This document shows, piece by piece, positions 48,194 to 57,628 of a stretch of 64,000 nucleotides of DNA; position 1 is the first letter of the stretch; each line of letters starts with the position of its first letter. Under the pieces are notes generated by a model. That model saw only the letters and a list, made by a program, of their open reading frames with translations. It did no database searches and was not told the DNA's origin. Origin of the DNA: Clostridiales bacterium (GTDB lineage: Bacteria > Bacillota > Clostridia > Christensenellales > CAG-314); the NCBI GenBank assembly GCA_022508345.1, contig JAFLVK010000001.1, forward strand, positions 1-64,000, written 5' to 3'. The position numbers were made by a program, and so were the translations under genes.

Positions 48194-49822
48194 TTATTCG
48201 CCTGCTTGAGCACCCAGTATCTCTTCCAATTCTTTTGTGGTGGCAGCTTCGTCAAAGGTTTGGGTAATAATTGTAAGCTTGTCGCCAACGTGAATTTTCT
48301 TTTCGCCGTCATCGTCCATACGCTTGACAAGGTCGGATGCCACAATCTCACTTACCTTGGTGTTGGACGGCCACAGTATATCCCTTACCGCCTTGCCTAT
48401 TGCAAATGCGCCCTCCTGAACAACAAATTCCAAACGCAAAATCTGGTGTTCTTTTCCGTGATTTTGCTTGTGAATCATGCGTTCCAGCAACACATCGTAC
48501 AGCGGTTCAACATTGACAATTTCGCACAGGAAGTAGGAAATAAATACCGTAATTGCAACGTAGAACAGGTTGCTAAAGCTCCAGGTGCTTTCCACCATGA
48601 ACACCAAGGCAGTCAAGGGTGCCCGTGTGCATGCTCCCATGAATGCGCACATACTTAGCATTACTACCGTCGAATACAAGTCTTGGCTCATGCCCATCAC
48701 AACAAACAGTTCGCCCAGCAACGCGCCCAGTAGCGCACCGATAGATAGCATGGGGATAAATACGCCACCCGTTGCGCCCGAACCTGTACTAAAGGCAATC
48801 ATGAGGAAGCGAATTACAAGCAGTACGAAAATTATCTTCCAGGAGAAGTTTGCGCCTGCAAGCTTGACAATCAGTCCGCCACCGCCACCAAGCGCGTCCG
48901 TACCTTGAAATTCGCCGAAAGCAATCAAACCAATTGCCGCAGTCAACACAAATACGATAACAAGTCGCGCCCATTGCGGAATGCGCTTGAGCTTGGTGTC
49001 GTAGGTTTTACCTATGATAAACACAAATAGATTGTATCCGCAAGCAACAAGAGCAATCACAACGCCGAGAATGATGGGTACCCAAATGTCGGACATATTG
49101 AATTCGCCCATGATTGCGCCAAGTCTGACTACATCGCCCGCTTCATTTGTCAAGGCAAATAACGGCGCGGGGGCATGTCCTATTGCGAGCGTCCACAGGT
49201 TTGAAGCAGTTACGCCGAACAACACCGACGACATTGCCATGAGAAAAATCATAGGGGTGAAACGCTTGTGCGCTTCCTCCAAGGCGAACAAAATTCCCGT
49301 AACGGGCGCAGCGGTCGCAACAGCAAAGCCTGCGCATGCGCCACCCGTCATTATGTAACGGTCCCAACTGTTGTGCGACAACGGCAGCTTGCACGTTCCG
49401 CCACCAATTGACGTACCAAGCAACACGCTCGGTCCTTCGCTACCAAGGGGCAAGCCTGCAAAGAAGCTAATCCAGCTGTTGATTATCACAGCAATTGCGG
49501 TACGCAACCAACGGAATGTGAGTAGCCCACGGAGCACACCCTCGGCACGGGGAATACCGCCGCCTGCAGTTTCCGGCGCCCAGCGTTGCAAAAAGTACAT
49601 CACAAATGCCAACGCTACCGCTCCTGCAATGATAACGGGAATTAACCACAGATGAGCTTGCGCGTAATGATAGATTTCGACGGATTTTTCCGTCAGAAAC
49701 TCTGCCATCCATTTGAAAAAATACACAATTGTGCCAACCAGCAAACCCGTAAATGCGCCGTAGACAAAAACGGGAATTATTACGTTTTTGAAATAACTTT
49801 TGTAATCTTTTCTTTTCATCAT
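48194..49822 (-). CDS. ClC family chloride channel/transporter with TrkA-C domain
   Basis: A protein of 542 residues. ClC signatures: LPLGSEGPSVLLG (anion and gating-Glu loop, GxEGP), and GSGATGGVFIPML (GxFxP). About 12-14 membrane segments to residue 445; then a soluble C-terminal RCK_C/TrkA-C domain (about 465-535). It moves Cl- or F-, possibly with H+, as the gating Glu is kept. ATG 49822 overlaps the stop of the upstream HAD gene (ATGATG), so they are coupled. Whether it is a channel or exchanger is not decided by sequence. Confidence 0.92.
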   Translation of the reverse strand: MMKRKDYKSYFKNVIIPVFVYGAFTGLLVGTIVYFFKWMAEFLTEKSVEIYHYAQAHLWLIPVIIAGAVALAFVMYFLQRWAPETAGGGIPRAEGVLRGLLTFRWLRTAIAVIINSWISFFAGLPLGSEGPSVLLGTSIGGGTCKLPLSHNSWDRYIMTGGACAGFAVATAAPVTGILFALEEAHKRFTPMIFLMAMSSVLFGVTASNLWTLAIGHAPAPLFALTNEAGDVVRLGAIMGEFNMSDIWVPIILGVVIALVACGYNLFVFIIGKTYDTKLKRIPQWARLVIVFVLTAAIGLIAFGEFQGTDALGGGGGLIVKLAGANFSWKIIFVLLVIRFLMIAFSTGSGATGGVFIPMLSIGALLGALLGELFVVMGMSQDLYSTVVMLSMCAFMGACTRAPLTALVFMVESTWSFSNLFYVAITVFISYFLCEIVNVEPLYDVLLERMIHKQNHGKEHQILRLEFVVQEGAFAIGKAVRDILWPSNTKVSEIVASDLVKRMDDDGEKKIHVGDKLTIITQTFDEAATTKELEEILGAQAGE

Positions 49823-50469
49823 AACAATAAATTTAATATTTCCAACGGGCTGTCGCACAGTGCAATAGGTTTGGCTTGTTCAAGTTCGTCCTTCTTGCCA
49901 AAGCCGTAGGTTACAGCCACTACGTCGATACCGTTTGCGTGTGCGCCATCTACGTCGTGCAGCGTGTCGCCAATCATAAGGCACTGAGTTCTATCCCAAC
50001 CGTTGTCGTCGATAAGCTGGCGAAGCACTTCCGCCTTGAAGCCGCGCTTTTCCGTCTGACCGTACACGAAATCGAAATACTGCCCAATGTTGTGGTACTT
50101 CAGCGACGTGATTGCGTGTGGCTCGTACTTACTTGAAGCAATTGCCATCACATACTTGCCACTGTGGCGAAGCTTGTCCAATACGTCCACTATTCCGTCG
50201 TACAGAAAGCTGTTTTCAGCGGCGTTGTCATCGGCAAAAATCTTTTTGTGCAGTTCAATGGCTTCGTCGCACCGCTCTTTTCCCACAAGGTGAGTGTAGC
50301 TGTCGGATAACGGCGGACCAATGTGCCGAGACAGGTCAACAGTGCTTGCATCTACGCCAAAATGTGCAAGCACCTTGGTAAATGTGGAGTAAATGCCCGG
50401 CGACGTGTTGTTTATTGTACCGTCGAAGTCGAAAATGATGTATTTGTAGTGTTTTTCTAATTTGTTCAT
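49819..50469 (-). CDS. HAD-superfamily phosphatase (phosphoglycolate phosphatase-like)
   Basis: A protein of 216 residues. Motif I FDFDGTINNT, helical cap, motif II MAIASSKYEP, motif III TEKRGFKAEV, motif IV MIGDTLHDVDGA. Typical of the Gph/PpaX group. It is coupled to the ClC gene by an overlapping stop/start. Substrate unknown. No clear ribosome-binding site before ATG 50469. Confidence 0.88.
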   Translation of the reverse strand: MNKLEKHYKYIIFDFDGTINNTSPGIYSTFTKVLAHFGVDASTVDLSRHIGPPLSDSYTHLVGKERCDEAIELHKKIFADDNAAENSFLYDGIVDVLDKLRHSGKYVMAIASSKYEPHAITSLKYHNIGQYFDFVYGQTEKRGFKAEVLRQLIDDNGWDRTQCLMIGDTLHDVDGAHANGIDVVAVTYGFGKKDELEQAKPIALCDSPLEILNLLL

Positions 50470-50503
50470 GAATGTTGTATTGTATTGCGAAGCTTATAAG
50501 CCC

Positions 50504-51058
50504 TCACATGTGCGCAAGCAAAAAGCGTTGCACCTTGGGTATTGCAGGCTTGATTACTACGCCAAACTTGTAGTAAAGGTAATTTTTCAGCTTGTTGAGC
50601 GCAACGACGTCATTGTGTTCGCACTCCAACTCGTAGTCAACTTGGTCGAAGTATACATTTTTGTCCAGCTCCAGCACCCACTCGTTGAGGGTAAATTTGG
50701 TGCGATAGGTATCCATACTGCCAAGGCAGCGCATGTCGTCCAGAACCACCCCGAAAAGCTGCTTAAGTTGGTCGGAGTTGATGCCATTTCGCAGCATTTT
50801 TTGCGCCACTGTGGGGGCTAGCTCGATTTCATGCTCGTCACAAACGGTAACGCCGTCAATTTGCGACATGCGACGCTTGTAGCACAGCACGAAAACGCTA
50901 CCCTTTTGCCGTATGCGCACCATAACTTCCTTGCTCATTGACGGGTAGCCGAAGTAATAGTTTGTTTGCAACTGCGGCTTTACGTTTGCCTGCTCGTAGA
51001 GAATACGGTATTCGCGCTCGTCCAAGCTTAGTTTTAGCTCTTGCTCAATGTTTTTCAT
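50504..51058 (-). CDS. CYTH-domain protein
   Basis: A protein of 184 residues with a CYTH (triphosphate tunnel) fold. Signature EQELKLSLDE (ExExK-like), VMVRIRQKGSVFVLCYKRR, EHEIEL and acidic residues in ELDKNVYFDQVDYELECEH. Members act on triphosphates (thiamine triphosphate, tripolyphosphate) or as adenylate cyclases. It begins within the last codons of the upstream kinase gene (14-bp overlap). Substrate not known. Confidence 0.85.
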   Translation of the reverse strand: MKNIEQELKLSLDEREYRILYEQANVKPQLQTNYYFGYPSMSKEVMVRIRQKGSVFVLCYKRRMSQIDGVTVCDEHEIELAPTVAQKMLRNGINSDQLKQLFGVVLDDMRCLGSMDTYRTKFTLNEWVLELDKNVYFDQVDYELECEHNDVVALNKLKNYLYYKFGVVIKPAIPKVQRFLLAHM

Positions 51059-51674
51059 AAATATTTGTGTCAATTACTGTGCAGTCGGTTGCGTCAAGGG
51101 TAGCAAAATATTTGTTTTCAAGCGGTATCCACTTGTTGATAAAGTTGGCTACACCCTGCTCACCTTCGCGCAAAATCAATCTTTGTAGCTGTGTGTGCCT
51201 GTCCACTGTCAGCACAATTTTCAAGTCGTAAAATTCGCGTAGAAACGGGTGAAGCGCGTAGCTACCCTCCACAATTACAACATTACTTTTGAACAGTGTC
51301 CTCTCCTCGAAACTATCCGTCGAACAGTTGTACGCACTGTAGGTAAAGGGCATATTGTTGCTTTGCCCGTTATCCAACAGCTCTCCACTGCACAACCTCA
51401 AAAGCACTTCACGCAAGCGTTCGTAGTGAATGTTGCCACCCACTTCATTGAGGCGCGTTTCCGTGCGCATATTTTTAGGCAAAAAGAAATCGTCGCAATG
51501 GACGACGTTAGCACAGAAATGCGCTGCCAATTTGTCGGCATAAAACGTCTTGCCAGACCCGCAGTTGCCGTCTATTGCTATTATTACGGGAAGGTGTGGT
51601 TGAAGTTGTACAACCTTTTCCACCTCGGCAAGCATTGTTGCCATTACCGAATTGTTGACATGCACTTGTGCCAT
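51045..51674 (-). CDS. Uridine-kinase-like P-loop protein
   Basis: A protein of 209 residues. Walker A GNCGSGKTF near residue 36-44, then HCDDFFLPKNMRT (uridine-kinase-type Asp/Phe loop), VVIVEGSYALHP and a C-terminal VDTN-like end. It fits the Udk/PRK-like kinase group, possibly phosphorylating a nucleoside or related compound. It starts in the TGATG overlapping the nrdR stop, and its end overlaps the CYTH gene. Confidence 0.75.
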   Translation of the reverse strand: MAQVHVNNSVMATMLAEVEKVVQLQPHLPVIIAIDGNCGSGKTFYADKLAAHFCANVVHCDDFFLPKNMRTETRLNEVGGNIHYERLREVLLRLCSGELLDNGQSNNMPFTYSAYNCSTDSFEERTLFKSNVVIVEGSYALHPFLREFYDLKIVLTVDRHTQLQRLILREGEQGVANFINKWIPLENKYFATLDATDCTVIDTNIYEKH

Positions 51675-52150
51675 CAGCTCTTTTTACGTCCCTTGGGCGC
51701 AGTGTTGAAAATCTTGTTCATTTCCTCAAAGAAAGTTGCACTGTCCTTGAATTGACGGTACACTGCGGCAAACCTGATGTAGGCAACTTCGTCCACATCC
51801 TTTAACCGTTCCATTACCCAATCGCCAATGGTTTGTGAGCTGATTTCCGCTTCCATGCTGTTGTACAGATTTTTTTCGATTGCGTCCACTATCTCGTCCA
51901 CTTCCGACATGGAAATGGGACGTTTTTCGCAGGCGCGCAAAATACCGTTTTTAAGCTTTATGCGGTCGTAGGACTGGCGTGTGCCGTCGCGCTTGATAAC
52001 AAGAAAAGGAACCACTTCGATGGTTTCGAACGTGGTAAAACGCTTGCCGCAAGCAATACACTCACGGCGACGACGAATGCTGTTGCCGTCATCGGTGGAT
52101 CGGGAATCGATGACCTTGCTGTCCTCGCAACCACAGTACATACATTTCAT
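51674..52150 (-). CDS. nrdR: Transcriptional repressor NrdR
   Basis: A protein of 158 residues. Zinc ribbon with Cys3, Cys6, Cys31 and Cys34 (MKCMYCGCED, ECIACGKRFTT), followed by an ATP-cone domain (FLVIKRDGTRQSYDRIKLKNG). It senses dATP/ATP and represses ribonucleotide reductase genes at NrdR boxes. No nrd genes lie in this window. The ATG at 52150 starts the zinc ribbon. Length is normal. Confidence 0.97.
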   Translation of the reverse strand: MKCMYCGCEDSKVIDSRSTDDGNSIRRRRECIACGKRFTTFETIEVVPFLVIKRDGTRQSYDRIKLKNGILRACEKRPISMSEVDEIVDAIEKNLYNSMEAEISSQTIGDWVMERLKDVDEVAYIRFAAVYRQFKDSATFFEEMNKIFNTAPKGRKKS

Positions 52151-52255
52151 TTTTTGTCTCCTACGTACGTTATGTGAAGTCACATTCATCGCGCAATAGT
52201 GTGTCAACACTTGTTTTCCTTCTCTTGCGCGCGACTGCGACTTCATATAAGATTT

Positions 52256-52963
52256 TTAAAAATCGGTTACGGTTTTTAATCTTTTTAGTATTTCTTGGTA
52301 CTCCGCTTCGGGGTTCTTGCCATCGTTGTCCAATCGGCGCAAAGTGTCCTTGTCCCAAAAACGGGCAACATTGGGGGTGATTTCGTCGGCAACTACAAGA
52401 CGTCCGCTGGTTCTGCCAAACTCAATCTTGAAGTCGGCAACAATGATGCCCACCTCTTTCATTAAATCGGTCAACACCTTGTTGATACGCATGGCGTTGT
52501 AGCACATCACGGACATTTCCTCCTGGGTGCACAGCTCCATGGCGTAAGCGTGGTATTCGTTGATGACGGGGTCGTTGAGCGAATCGTTTTTGTAGCAAAA
52601 TTCCAAAACGGGGAATTTGAGCTTTTTGTGGTACGGAAGCCCCAGTCGCTGTTGCATTTGCCCTGCGGAATAGTTGCGAACAATCACTTCCATCGGTATC
52701 ATTTCCGCAAGCTTCACAACGCACTCGTTGTCGGTGAGCTTTGTTACATAGTGTGTGGCAATGTTGTTGTCCTCCAACACCTGCATCATGATAGCATTGA
52801 TTTCGTTGCACAGCTTGCCCTTGTTCTTGAAGTACATCTTGCGCTTGCCGTGATACATCATGGCATCGTCGGAGAACTCGGCAATGGCGTGCTTTTTGCT
52901 ATCTGTTGCCCACAGCCTTTTGGTTTTGCCCTCACTAATGAGGTGAGTTTTGGTAAATTCCAT
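52256..52963 (-). CDS. purC: Phosphoribosylaminoimidazole-succinocarboxamide synthase
   Basis: A protein of 235 residues, normal for PurC. Motifs: ISEGKTKRLW, PMEVIVRNYSAGQM, DFKIEFGR, VVADEITPN and the DKDTLR end. It joins aspartate to CAIR in purine synthesis. No other pur gene is adjacent: it is preceded by a GH95 gene (9 bp) and followed by nrdR, so it is an isolated purine gene. Confidence 0.97.
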   Translation of the reverse strand: MEFTKTHLISEGKTKRLWATDSKKHAIAEFSDDAMMYHGKRKMYFKNKGKLCNEINAIMMQVLEDNNIATHYVTKLTDNECVVKLAEMIPMEVIVRNYSAGQMQQRLGLPYHKKLKFPVLEFCYKNDSLNDPVINEYHAYAMELCTQEEMSVMCYNAMRINKVLTDLMKEVGIIVADFKIEFGRTSGRLVVADEITPNVARFWDKDTLRRLDNDGKNPEAEYQEILKRLKTVTDF

Positions 52964-52972
52964 AGTTACCTA

Positions 52973-55345
52973 CTATAATTTGTACTGTAAAAATATCGCT
53001 TTGTTGGCAGGGATGGTCAGTTCGAAGTTTTTGCCGCTCGGTTTTTCATTTTTCGCAAAGGGAGACTTGACCAGCTTTTTCACATAGTCGGGGACATACA
53101 AGTGTACGTGCGCTTCCTTTTTGCTTTCCAGCTTGACGGTAAACTTTCCTTTGTCAAAGTCCTGACATGCGTGTACAACTACGTTGTTTTCCGCAACGAA
53201 CTGGCTGAACTTGACGTTGCCCCAGCTGTCGGGAATAGCGGGGAAAATCCTGATAACGTCCCCGTGTGAGTACATCAACATCTGCTGCACCACGTGTGTA
53301 AACGTCATGTTGACATTGAGCTGAACGGGGGAATTGTTGCCGCTACCGCATATGCCCATATCGCGCCAGTCCTTGTCTACAAAGGCAAGGTTGTTCATGG
53401 CACAGCCGCGCACCGCATTTGTTAGGCACGTATTTGCGCCATTTCCGTCGGCAAGGCGGGCATACACCGCACCCAGCACCGTCATGTTGTAGCTGTTTTG
53501 TGCAGCAGCGTCATTACGCTTCTTTTCGGCGGTGGTAAGATACAAATCTACAATTTCCGGGTCAGACAGCCAGCTTACCTCGTCGCCGAAGTAGGCAGGA
53601 TACAGCGTACCGTTGGATACGCCCGTGTAGTCTACGGAAATAATCGAATTGATAAATTCCCTAAATGACCCGTCGCTTGCTATCTGCTTGTCGGGCATTG
53701 CGTCTATTAGCTTCTGCCAAGCGTCGGCACTTCCCTTGACGTTGCAAAGGGCGCAAGCTTCGATAAGGTTTGTAAGCAAATCCTTGGCAAGCTCGTAGTC
53801 CAGCACGCTGTTTTTGGCAACTACAGGGCGGTCGGTAAATGTAGCGCTGTCGGCAATACGCAAGGGCAATGCCGATGGGCTGATTTCCAAACCGTTGTCG
53901 ATAAACTTGATAAAGTCATCGTAAAACAGTGCTATCTCCTTCATGAATGGAATAAGCCTTGTTTTCAAAAACCTGGTGTTTTGGCTGATTTTCGCGTACT
54001 TGTAGTACAGGTTAGCAACGTAAGCTGCGCAACCGGAAAAATGCACTGCGAACACGTCGGTACTGCCCAGACGTCCCGTATTGGGGGCGGCAACTACAGG
54101 TACCACTATACCGCGACAGCCAAATATACGCTGAGCGTTGTTGCGGTAGTCGTCAAGATTGTTCCAAAAGTAATCAAACGACTTTTCCATATTGAAGGAC
54201 AAATTGCCCTGTAACGTGTGCATATAGGACATTTGCATTTCGCCGCTTGCCGAAGTGTACGCCCTGGCAGGCGTGTAACCGCCATTCCACAGCCCCACAG
54301 GGATTAGCAATTTGGCGCTTCCCTCGTCGGGTGTGCATGCAATGGTCAAGTAACGGCCGTATTTGTATATCTTTTCCGTGAGGCTAGCCGGCATTTCGCC
54401 CGTTTCCGCTTGAAACAGCATTTGCTCGATACTTTCCTGTTGCGATTCGCACAGCGATACGCTAACACTGTTGTACAGCTTGGAATGTATTGCCGCGTGT
54501 GTCTTGAACAGCTTTTCGTAGCCGTCCTTTACAAGCGTTAAACGTGCCTTTAGCGTGGTAAATTCGCGCTCTCTTATGCCGTTGGTGAATGTTTTGATAA
54601 GTATCAATATCGACTGCGCGCGCACAATTTCCACATGGTCCTGCTCGGGACGAATACTTCCGCCCAACACGTGCAGCTTAGCCACCACGCCGTAATCGGT
54701 ACCGTTGTCGGGATTGCGGGCAGCAAAGGTCGCAAATTGCCTGTCGTATTTCATCTCCACGCCGTCAAGCATTTTTACACTGTCGGCACTGTCGCCGGCA
54801 CTTGCGTCAATGAGGGACAGACTGAGCTTGAGCGAAATTGATCCCGCACCCTGCTTGGTTACGCGGTAGGCAATGATGTTGTCCTCGCGGGAAACAAACA
54901 TGTTGCGCTTGTATTTGGTGTCGTCCACAGCATATGAAACGGTTGCTTCGCCATTTTCCATATCTAACGCACGCATGTACTCCGTTGTGGCGCCCGATTG
55001 ACTGAAGTTCATGTTCAATTGACAAATGGGCAAAGGAAACTCCGTTTGCGGGCGGAAGTTCTTTTGCATAAGAGCCGTCGGCATGACACCTTGCGCACCG
55101 ATGAAGTCTCCCTCTTCGATACGCTTTTTTGTTACCAGTATTTTATCGGAAATATCGGGTACAACGGTAGTACGTCCCAGCCAGGACAGAGAGGCATCGT
55201 TTATGAGTATTCTTTCCTCACAAGCCCCGCCGTACAAGTTTGCGCCCAGCTTGCCGTTGCCAAGATATAGCCCTTCACGCCATAACTCTCCCCACCAACG
55301 GGCAGGTGTATTAAATTTCAAAACATTTGACAATTTATCAGCCAT
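52973..55345 (-). CDS. Glycoside hydrolase family 95-like protein
   Basis: A protein of 790 residues. N-terminal beta-sandwich with GLYLGNGKLGANLYGG and RILINDASLSWLG (GH95 signatures), and a long (alpha/alpha)6 region carrying GNLSFNMEKSFDYF, LWNGGYTPA, and the late NSPVQLNVNMTFTHVVQQML (GH95 N-x-D region near catalytic centre). The C-terminal beta domain includes RIFPAIPDSWGNVKF. GH95 contains alpha-L-fucosidases and alpha-L-galactosidases, suggesting use of fucosylated glycans. The catalytic acid is not certain by eye. No signal peptide, so likely cytoplasmic. Confidence 0.85.
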   Translation of the reverse strand: MADKLSNVLKFNTPARWWGELWREGLYLGNGKLGANLYGGACEERILINDASLSWLGRTTVVPDISDKILVTKKRIEEGDFIGAQGVMPTALMQKNFRPQTEFPLPICQLNMNFSQSGATTEYMRALDMENGEATVSYAVDDTKYKRNMFVSREDNIIAYRVTKQGAGSISLKLSLSLIDASAGDSADSVKMLDGVEMKYDRQFATFAARNPDNGTDYGVVAKLHVLGGSIRPEQDHVEIVRAQSILILIKTFTNGIREREFTTLKARLTLVKDGYEKLFKTHAAIHSKLYNSVSVSLCESQQESIEQMLFQAETGEMPASLTEKIYKYGRYLTIACTPDEGSAKLLIPVGLWNGGYTPARAYTSASGEMQMSYMHTLQGNLSFNMEKSFDYFWNNLDDYRNNAQRIFGCRGIVVPVVAAPNTGRLGSTDVFAVHFSGCAAYVANLYYKYAKISQNTRFLKTRLIPFMKEIALFYDDFIKFIDNGLEISPSALPLRIADSATFTDRPVVAKNSVLDYELAKDLLTNLIEACALCNVKGSADAWQKLIDAMPDKQIASDGSFREFINSIISVDYTGVSNGTLYPAYFGDEVSWLSDPEIVDLYLTTAEKKRNDAAAQNSYNMTVLGAVYARLADGNGANTCLTNAVRGCAMNNLAFVDKDWRDMGICGSGNNSPVQLNVNMTFTHVVQQMLMYSHGDVIRIFPAIPDSWGNVKFSQFVAENNVVVHACQDFDKGKFTVKLESKKEAHVHLYVPDYVKKLVKSPFAKNEKPSGKNFELTIPANKAIFLQYKL

Positions 55346-55462
55346 ACTTCACCTTTGGGTAAAACTCATGTAAGCAAGTTTTCCCGTATACATTGTATCA
55401 AAAAAAAGCATATATGTCTATAAACTTCGTCAGGAAAAAAACAAAAAAAAATTTTGACGAAA

Positions 55463-55500
55463 AAAAACAAAAAGGACTTGCCCACATCGGTAAGTCCTTT
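55463..55500 (-). terminator. Terminator of the S51-like peptidase gene
   Basis: Stem AAAGGACTT (55471-55479) with AAGTCCTTT (55492-55500), followed on the minus strand by TTGTTTTTTTT. Confidence 0.8.
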
Positions 55501-55519
55501 GCATTTTATTAAGTGCTGA

Positions 55520-56173
55520 TTATTTAACAACCTCTACACTGCCCATTACTGTTATTTTGTCGCCATCGACAAGCAAGCCACCCTCGTGCCACATTTGATA
55601 CACGGGTAGCCCGGTTTCCTGTAGCGCGCGGGCGGTACACTGCTGCTGAATGTCCGTTGCAAGGTAATGAACTTCAAGGTCTATGCCCTTGACAAGCGCC
55701 AATCCATGCCACACACCGTATTCGGCGTAATCTTCGTCGGGCGTTATGTGGTAGGTTTCCAGCTGAAGCATTGCGCCTGCCGAAGCCCCCATAACCGTAC
55801 CCTTGAAGCGCTTGACCGCGTCAGCTATACCAAGCTGCTGCATGCGGGCAATTGCCTTTTCCGGCATACCGCCTGTAAAGAACAGCAAATCGGCGCCTTG
55901 TACCTGTTCAACGTGATTGCTACCGTCATAGGGGTTGAGCCACGCTATTTCCTGTTCGGTATATCCGTAGGACAGAAAGGGGCGAAGAATGTTGTCGTAC
56001 TTTTCTCCGCCTTTGCCGTAGACAGACAAAAAGCTATCCATGTCATTCGCCTGCGTTTCGCGGTAGGCTAGCGGAAGAATGAGCACGCGCGGTTTTTTGC
56101 TGAATATCTTTTCCAAATGCGGACGTGCCCAGTCGCCGTCAAAGTTGTAGTAGTTTAGTAATACGTTTACCAT
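55520..56173 (-). CDS. Peptidase S51 family protein (dipeptidase E-like)
   Basis: A protein of 217 residues. The nucleophile elbow is VMGASAGAM (Ser), preceded by LLFFTGGMPEKA with the GG motif; a later catalytic His is likely in YQMWHEGG. It resembles the cyanophycinase/PepE-like group that cleaves Asp-containing dipeptides or related compounds. It starts 4 bp after the pyrimidine phosphorylase stop, so it is in one operon with it. The true substrate is unknown. Confidence 0.82.
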   Translation of the reverse strand: MVNVLLNYYNFDGDWARPHLEKIFSKKPRVLILPLAYRETQANDMDSFLSVYGKGGEKYDNILRPFLSYGYTEQEIAWLNPYDGSNHVEQVQGADLLFFTGGMPEKAIARMQQLGIADAVKRFKGTVMGASAGAMLQLETYHITPDEDYAEYGVWHGLALVKGIDLEVHYLATDIQQQCTARALQETGLPVYQMWHEGGLLVDGDKITVMGSVEVVK

Positions 56174-56177
56174 ATTT

Positions 56178-57491
56178 TTAGTACAGCTCCACGCCGTCTT
56201 TGCTTACGTACGCGTAGGCAATCTTGTGTTCGGGTATTTTGTTTTTACCGATTGTGATGGCGTTTGTGATAAGGCGTTTAGCATCCGCCAAGCCCTTGCC
56301 GTTGTGATACACTTCGCACAGCACGTCGCCTTTTTTAACTTTGCTGCCCAGCTGTACTTTCATTATTACACCAACGGAGAAATCGATAACGTCACTCTTT
56401 TGCATACGGCCACCGCCAAGGTGAGTAACTGCTCTGCCGATATCCGCAGCAACCATGTGCGTGACGTAGCCGTCGCTTTCGGCAAGCACTACGTCCTTGG
56501 TGCCAATAGCAAACTTTTCGGGGTGGAGAATGTAGCTTGCGTCGCCGTGTTGCGCTTCCACCATTTCGGCGAACTTGTTGAGTGCCTTGCCACTGTCGAT
56601 AGCATCTTGGAACGCAACCTCCGCAGTTTTAAGCGTGTACTTGCCCGTCAATGCAAGCAGCCTCAGCGCCACTTCCTTGATTTCGTAGTACAGGCGGTTT
56701 TTCTTGCCATTCAGTACATCCACAATGCCAATGATTTCCAGTGAATTACCCACATGGTCGGACAAGGGTTGTTGCATGTCCGTAATGAGTGCGCCAATGC
56801 GTTTGCCTGCAAGCGTACCGATTGCAACCATTTTCTTTGCCAGCTCCAACGCACTTTCGGGGTCGGGCATGAACGCCCCGCTACCGTACTTGACATCCAA
56901 TAAAATTGTATCCGAACCGGAAGCAAGCTTTTTGCTCATGATGCTTGCGCAAATCAGCGGAATGGAATTGACGGTGCCGGTTACGTCGCGCAAAGCGTAA
57001 AACTTTTTGTCTGCGGGCGCAAGGTTTGCTGTTTGACCGATTACGGCGCAGCCCACACGCTTTACTACGCTTTGAAATTCCTCTTCACTGAGGGCGGTGT
57101 CGAAATGCGGAATACTTTCCAGCTTGTCGATTGTTCCACCTGTGAAGCCCAAGCCACGTCCACTCATCTTGGCAACGTATACGCCACAGCAAGCAAGTAT
57201 TGGAGCAAGTGCCAGCGTTGTGCTATCCCCTATGCCCCCTGTAGAGTGCTTGTCGACAACAGTGCCGCCAAGGGCGGACATATCCACGATGTCGCCACTG
57301 TGTAGCATTGCGTTGGTCATGGCAAAGGTTTCGTTGTCCGTCATGCCGTTCAAAACTATTGCCATAAGCAGCGGCGAAATTTGATAGTCGGGTATGCTGC
57401 CGTCGGTAAAGCCGTTGACAAAAAAGTTTATTTCTTCCGTTGTGAGTTCTAACTTATTTTTTTTCTTTTCGATAATATCAATGATTGTCAT
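56178..57491 (-). CDS. pdp: Pyrimidine-nucleoside phosphorylase
   Basis: A protein of 437 residues, normal length. Motif VVDKHSTGGIGDSTTL (signature), MSGRGLGFTGGTIDKLE, DVKYGSGAFM and KKLASGSDTILLD. It splits uridine, deoxyuridine or thymidine with phosphate. The C-terminal domain ends in the RLITNAITIGKNK region. It is the first gene of the pair with the S51 peptidase. Confidence 0.95.
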   Translation of the reverse strand: MTIIDIIEKKKNKLELTTEEINFFVNGFTDGSIPDYQISPLLMAIVLNGMTDNETFAMTNAMLHSGDIVDMSALGGTVVDKHSTGGIGDSTTLALAPILACCGVYVAKMSGRGLGFTGGTIDKLESIPHFDTALSEEEFQSVVKRVGCAVIGQTANLAPADKKFYALRDVTGTVNSIPLICASIMSKKLASGSDTILLDVKYGSGAFMPDPESALELAKKMVAIGTLAGKRIGALITDMQQPLSDHVGNSLEIIGIVDVLNGKKNRLYYEIKEVALRLLALTGKYTLKTAEVAFQDAIDSGKALNKFAEMVEAQHGDASYILHPEKFAIGTKDVVLAESDGYVTHMVAADIGRAVTHLGGGRMQKSDVIDFSVGVIMKVQLGSKVKKGDVLCEVYHNGKGLADAKRLITNAITIGKNKIPEHKIAYAYVSKDGVELY

Positions 57492-57562
57492 ATCTGCCCC
57501 AAATTGTAATATATTTTTGGAATAACATATTTTACCACATTTTTAATCAATATTCAATACCT

Positions 57563-57597
57563 AAAAAAAAGTTGCTCAATTATTTTGAACAACTTTT
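57563..57597 (-). terminator. Terminator of the amino-acid ABC operon
   Basis: Stem AAAAGTTG / CAACTTTT (57567-57574 with 57590-57597), followed on the minus strand by T tract. Confidence 0.75.
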
Positions 57598-57628
57598 TGT
57601 TGGGTGTTTTTCTTTGAAACAGGGCTGT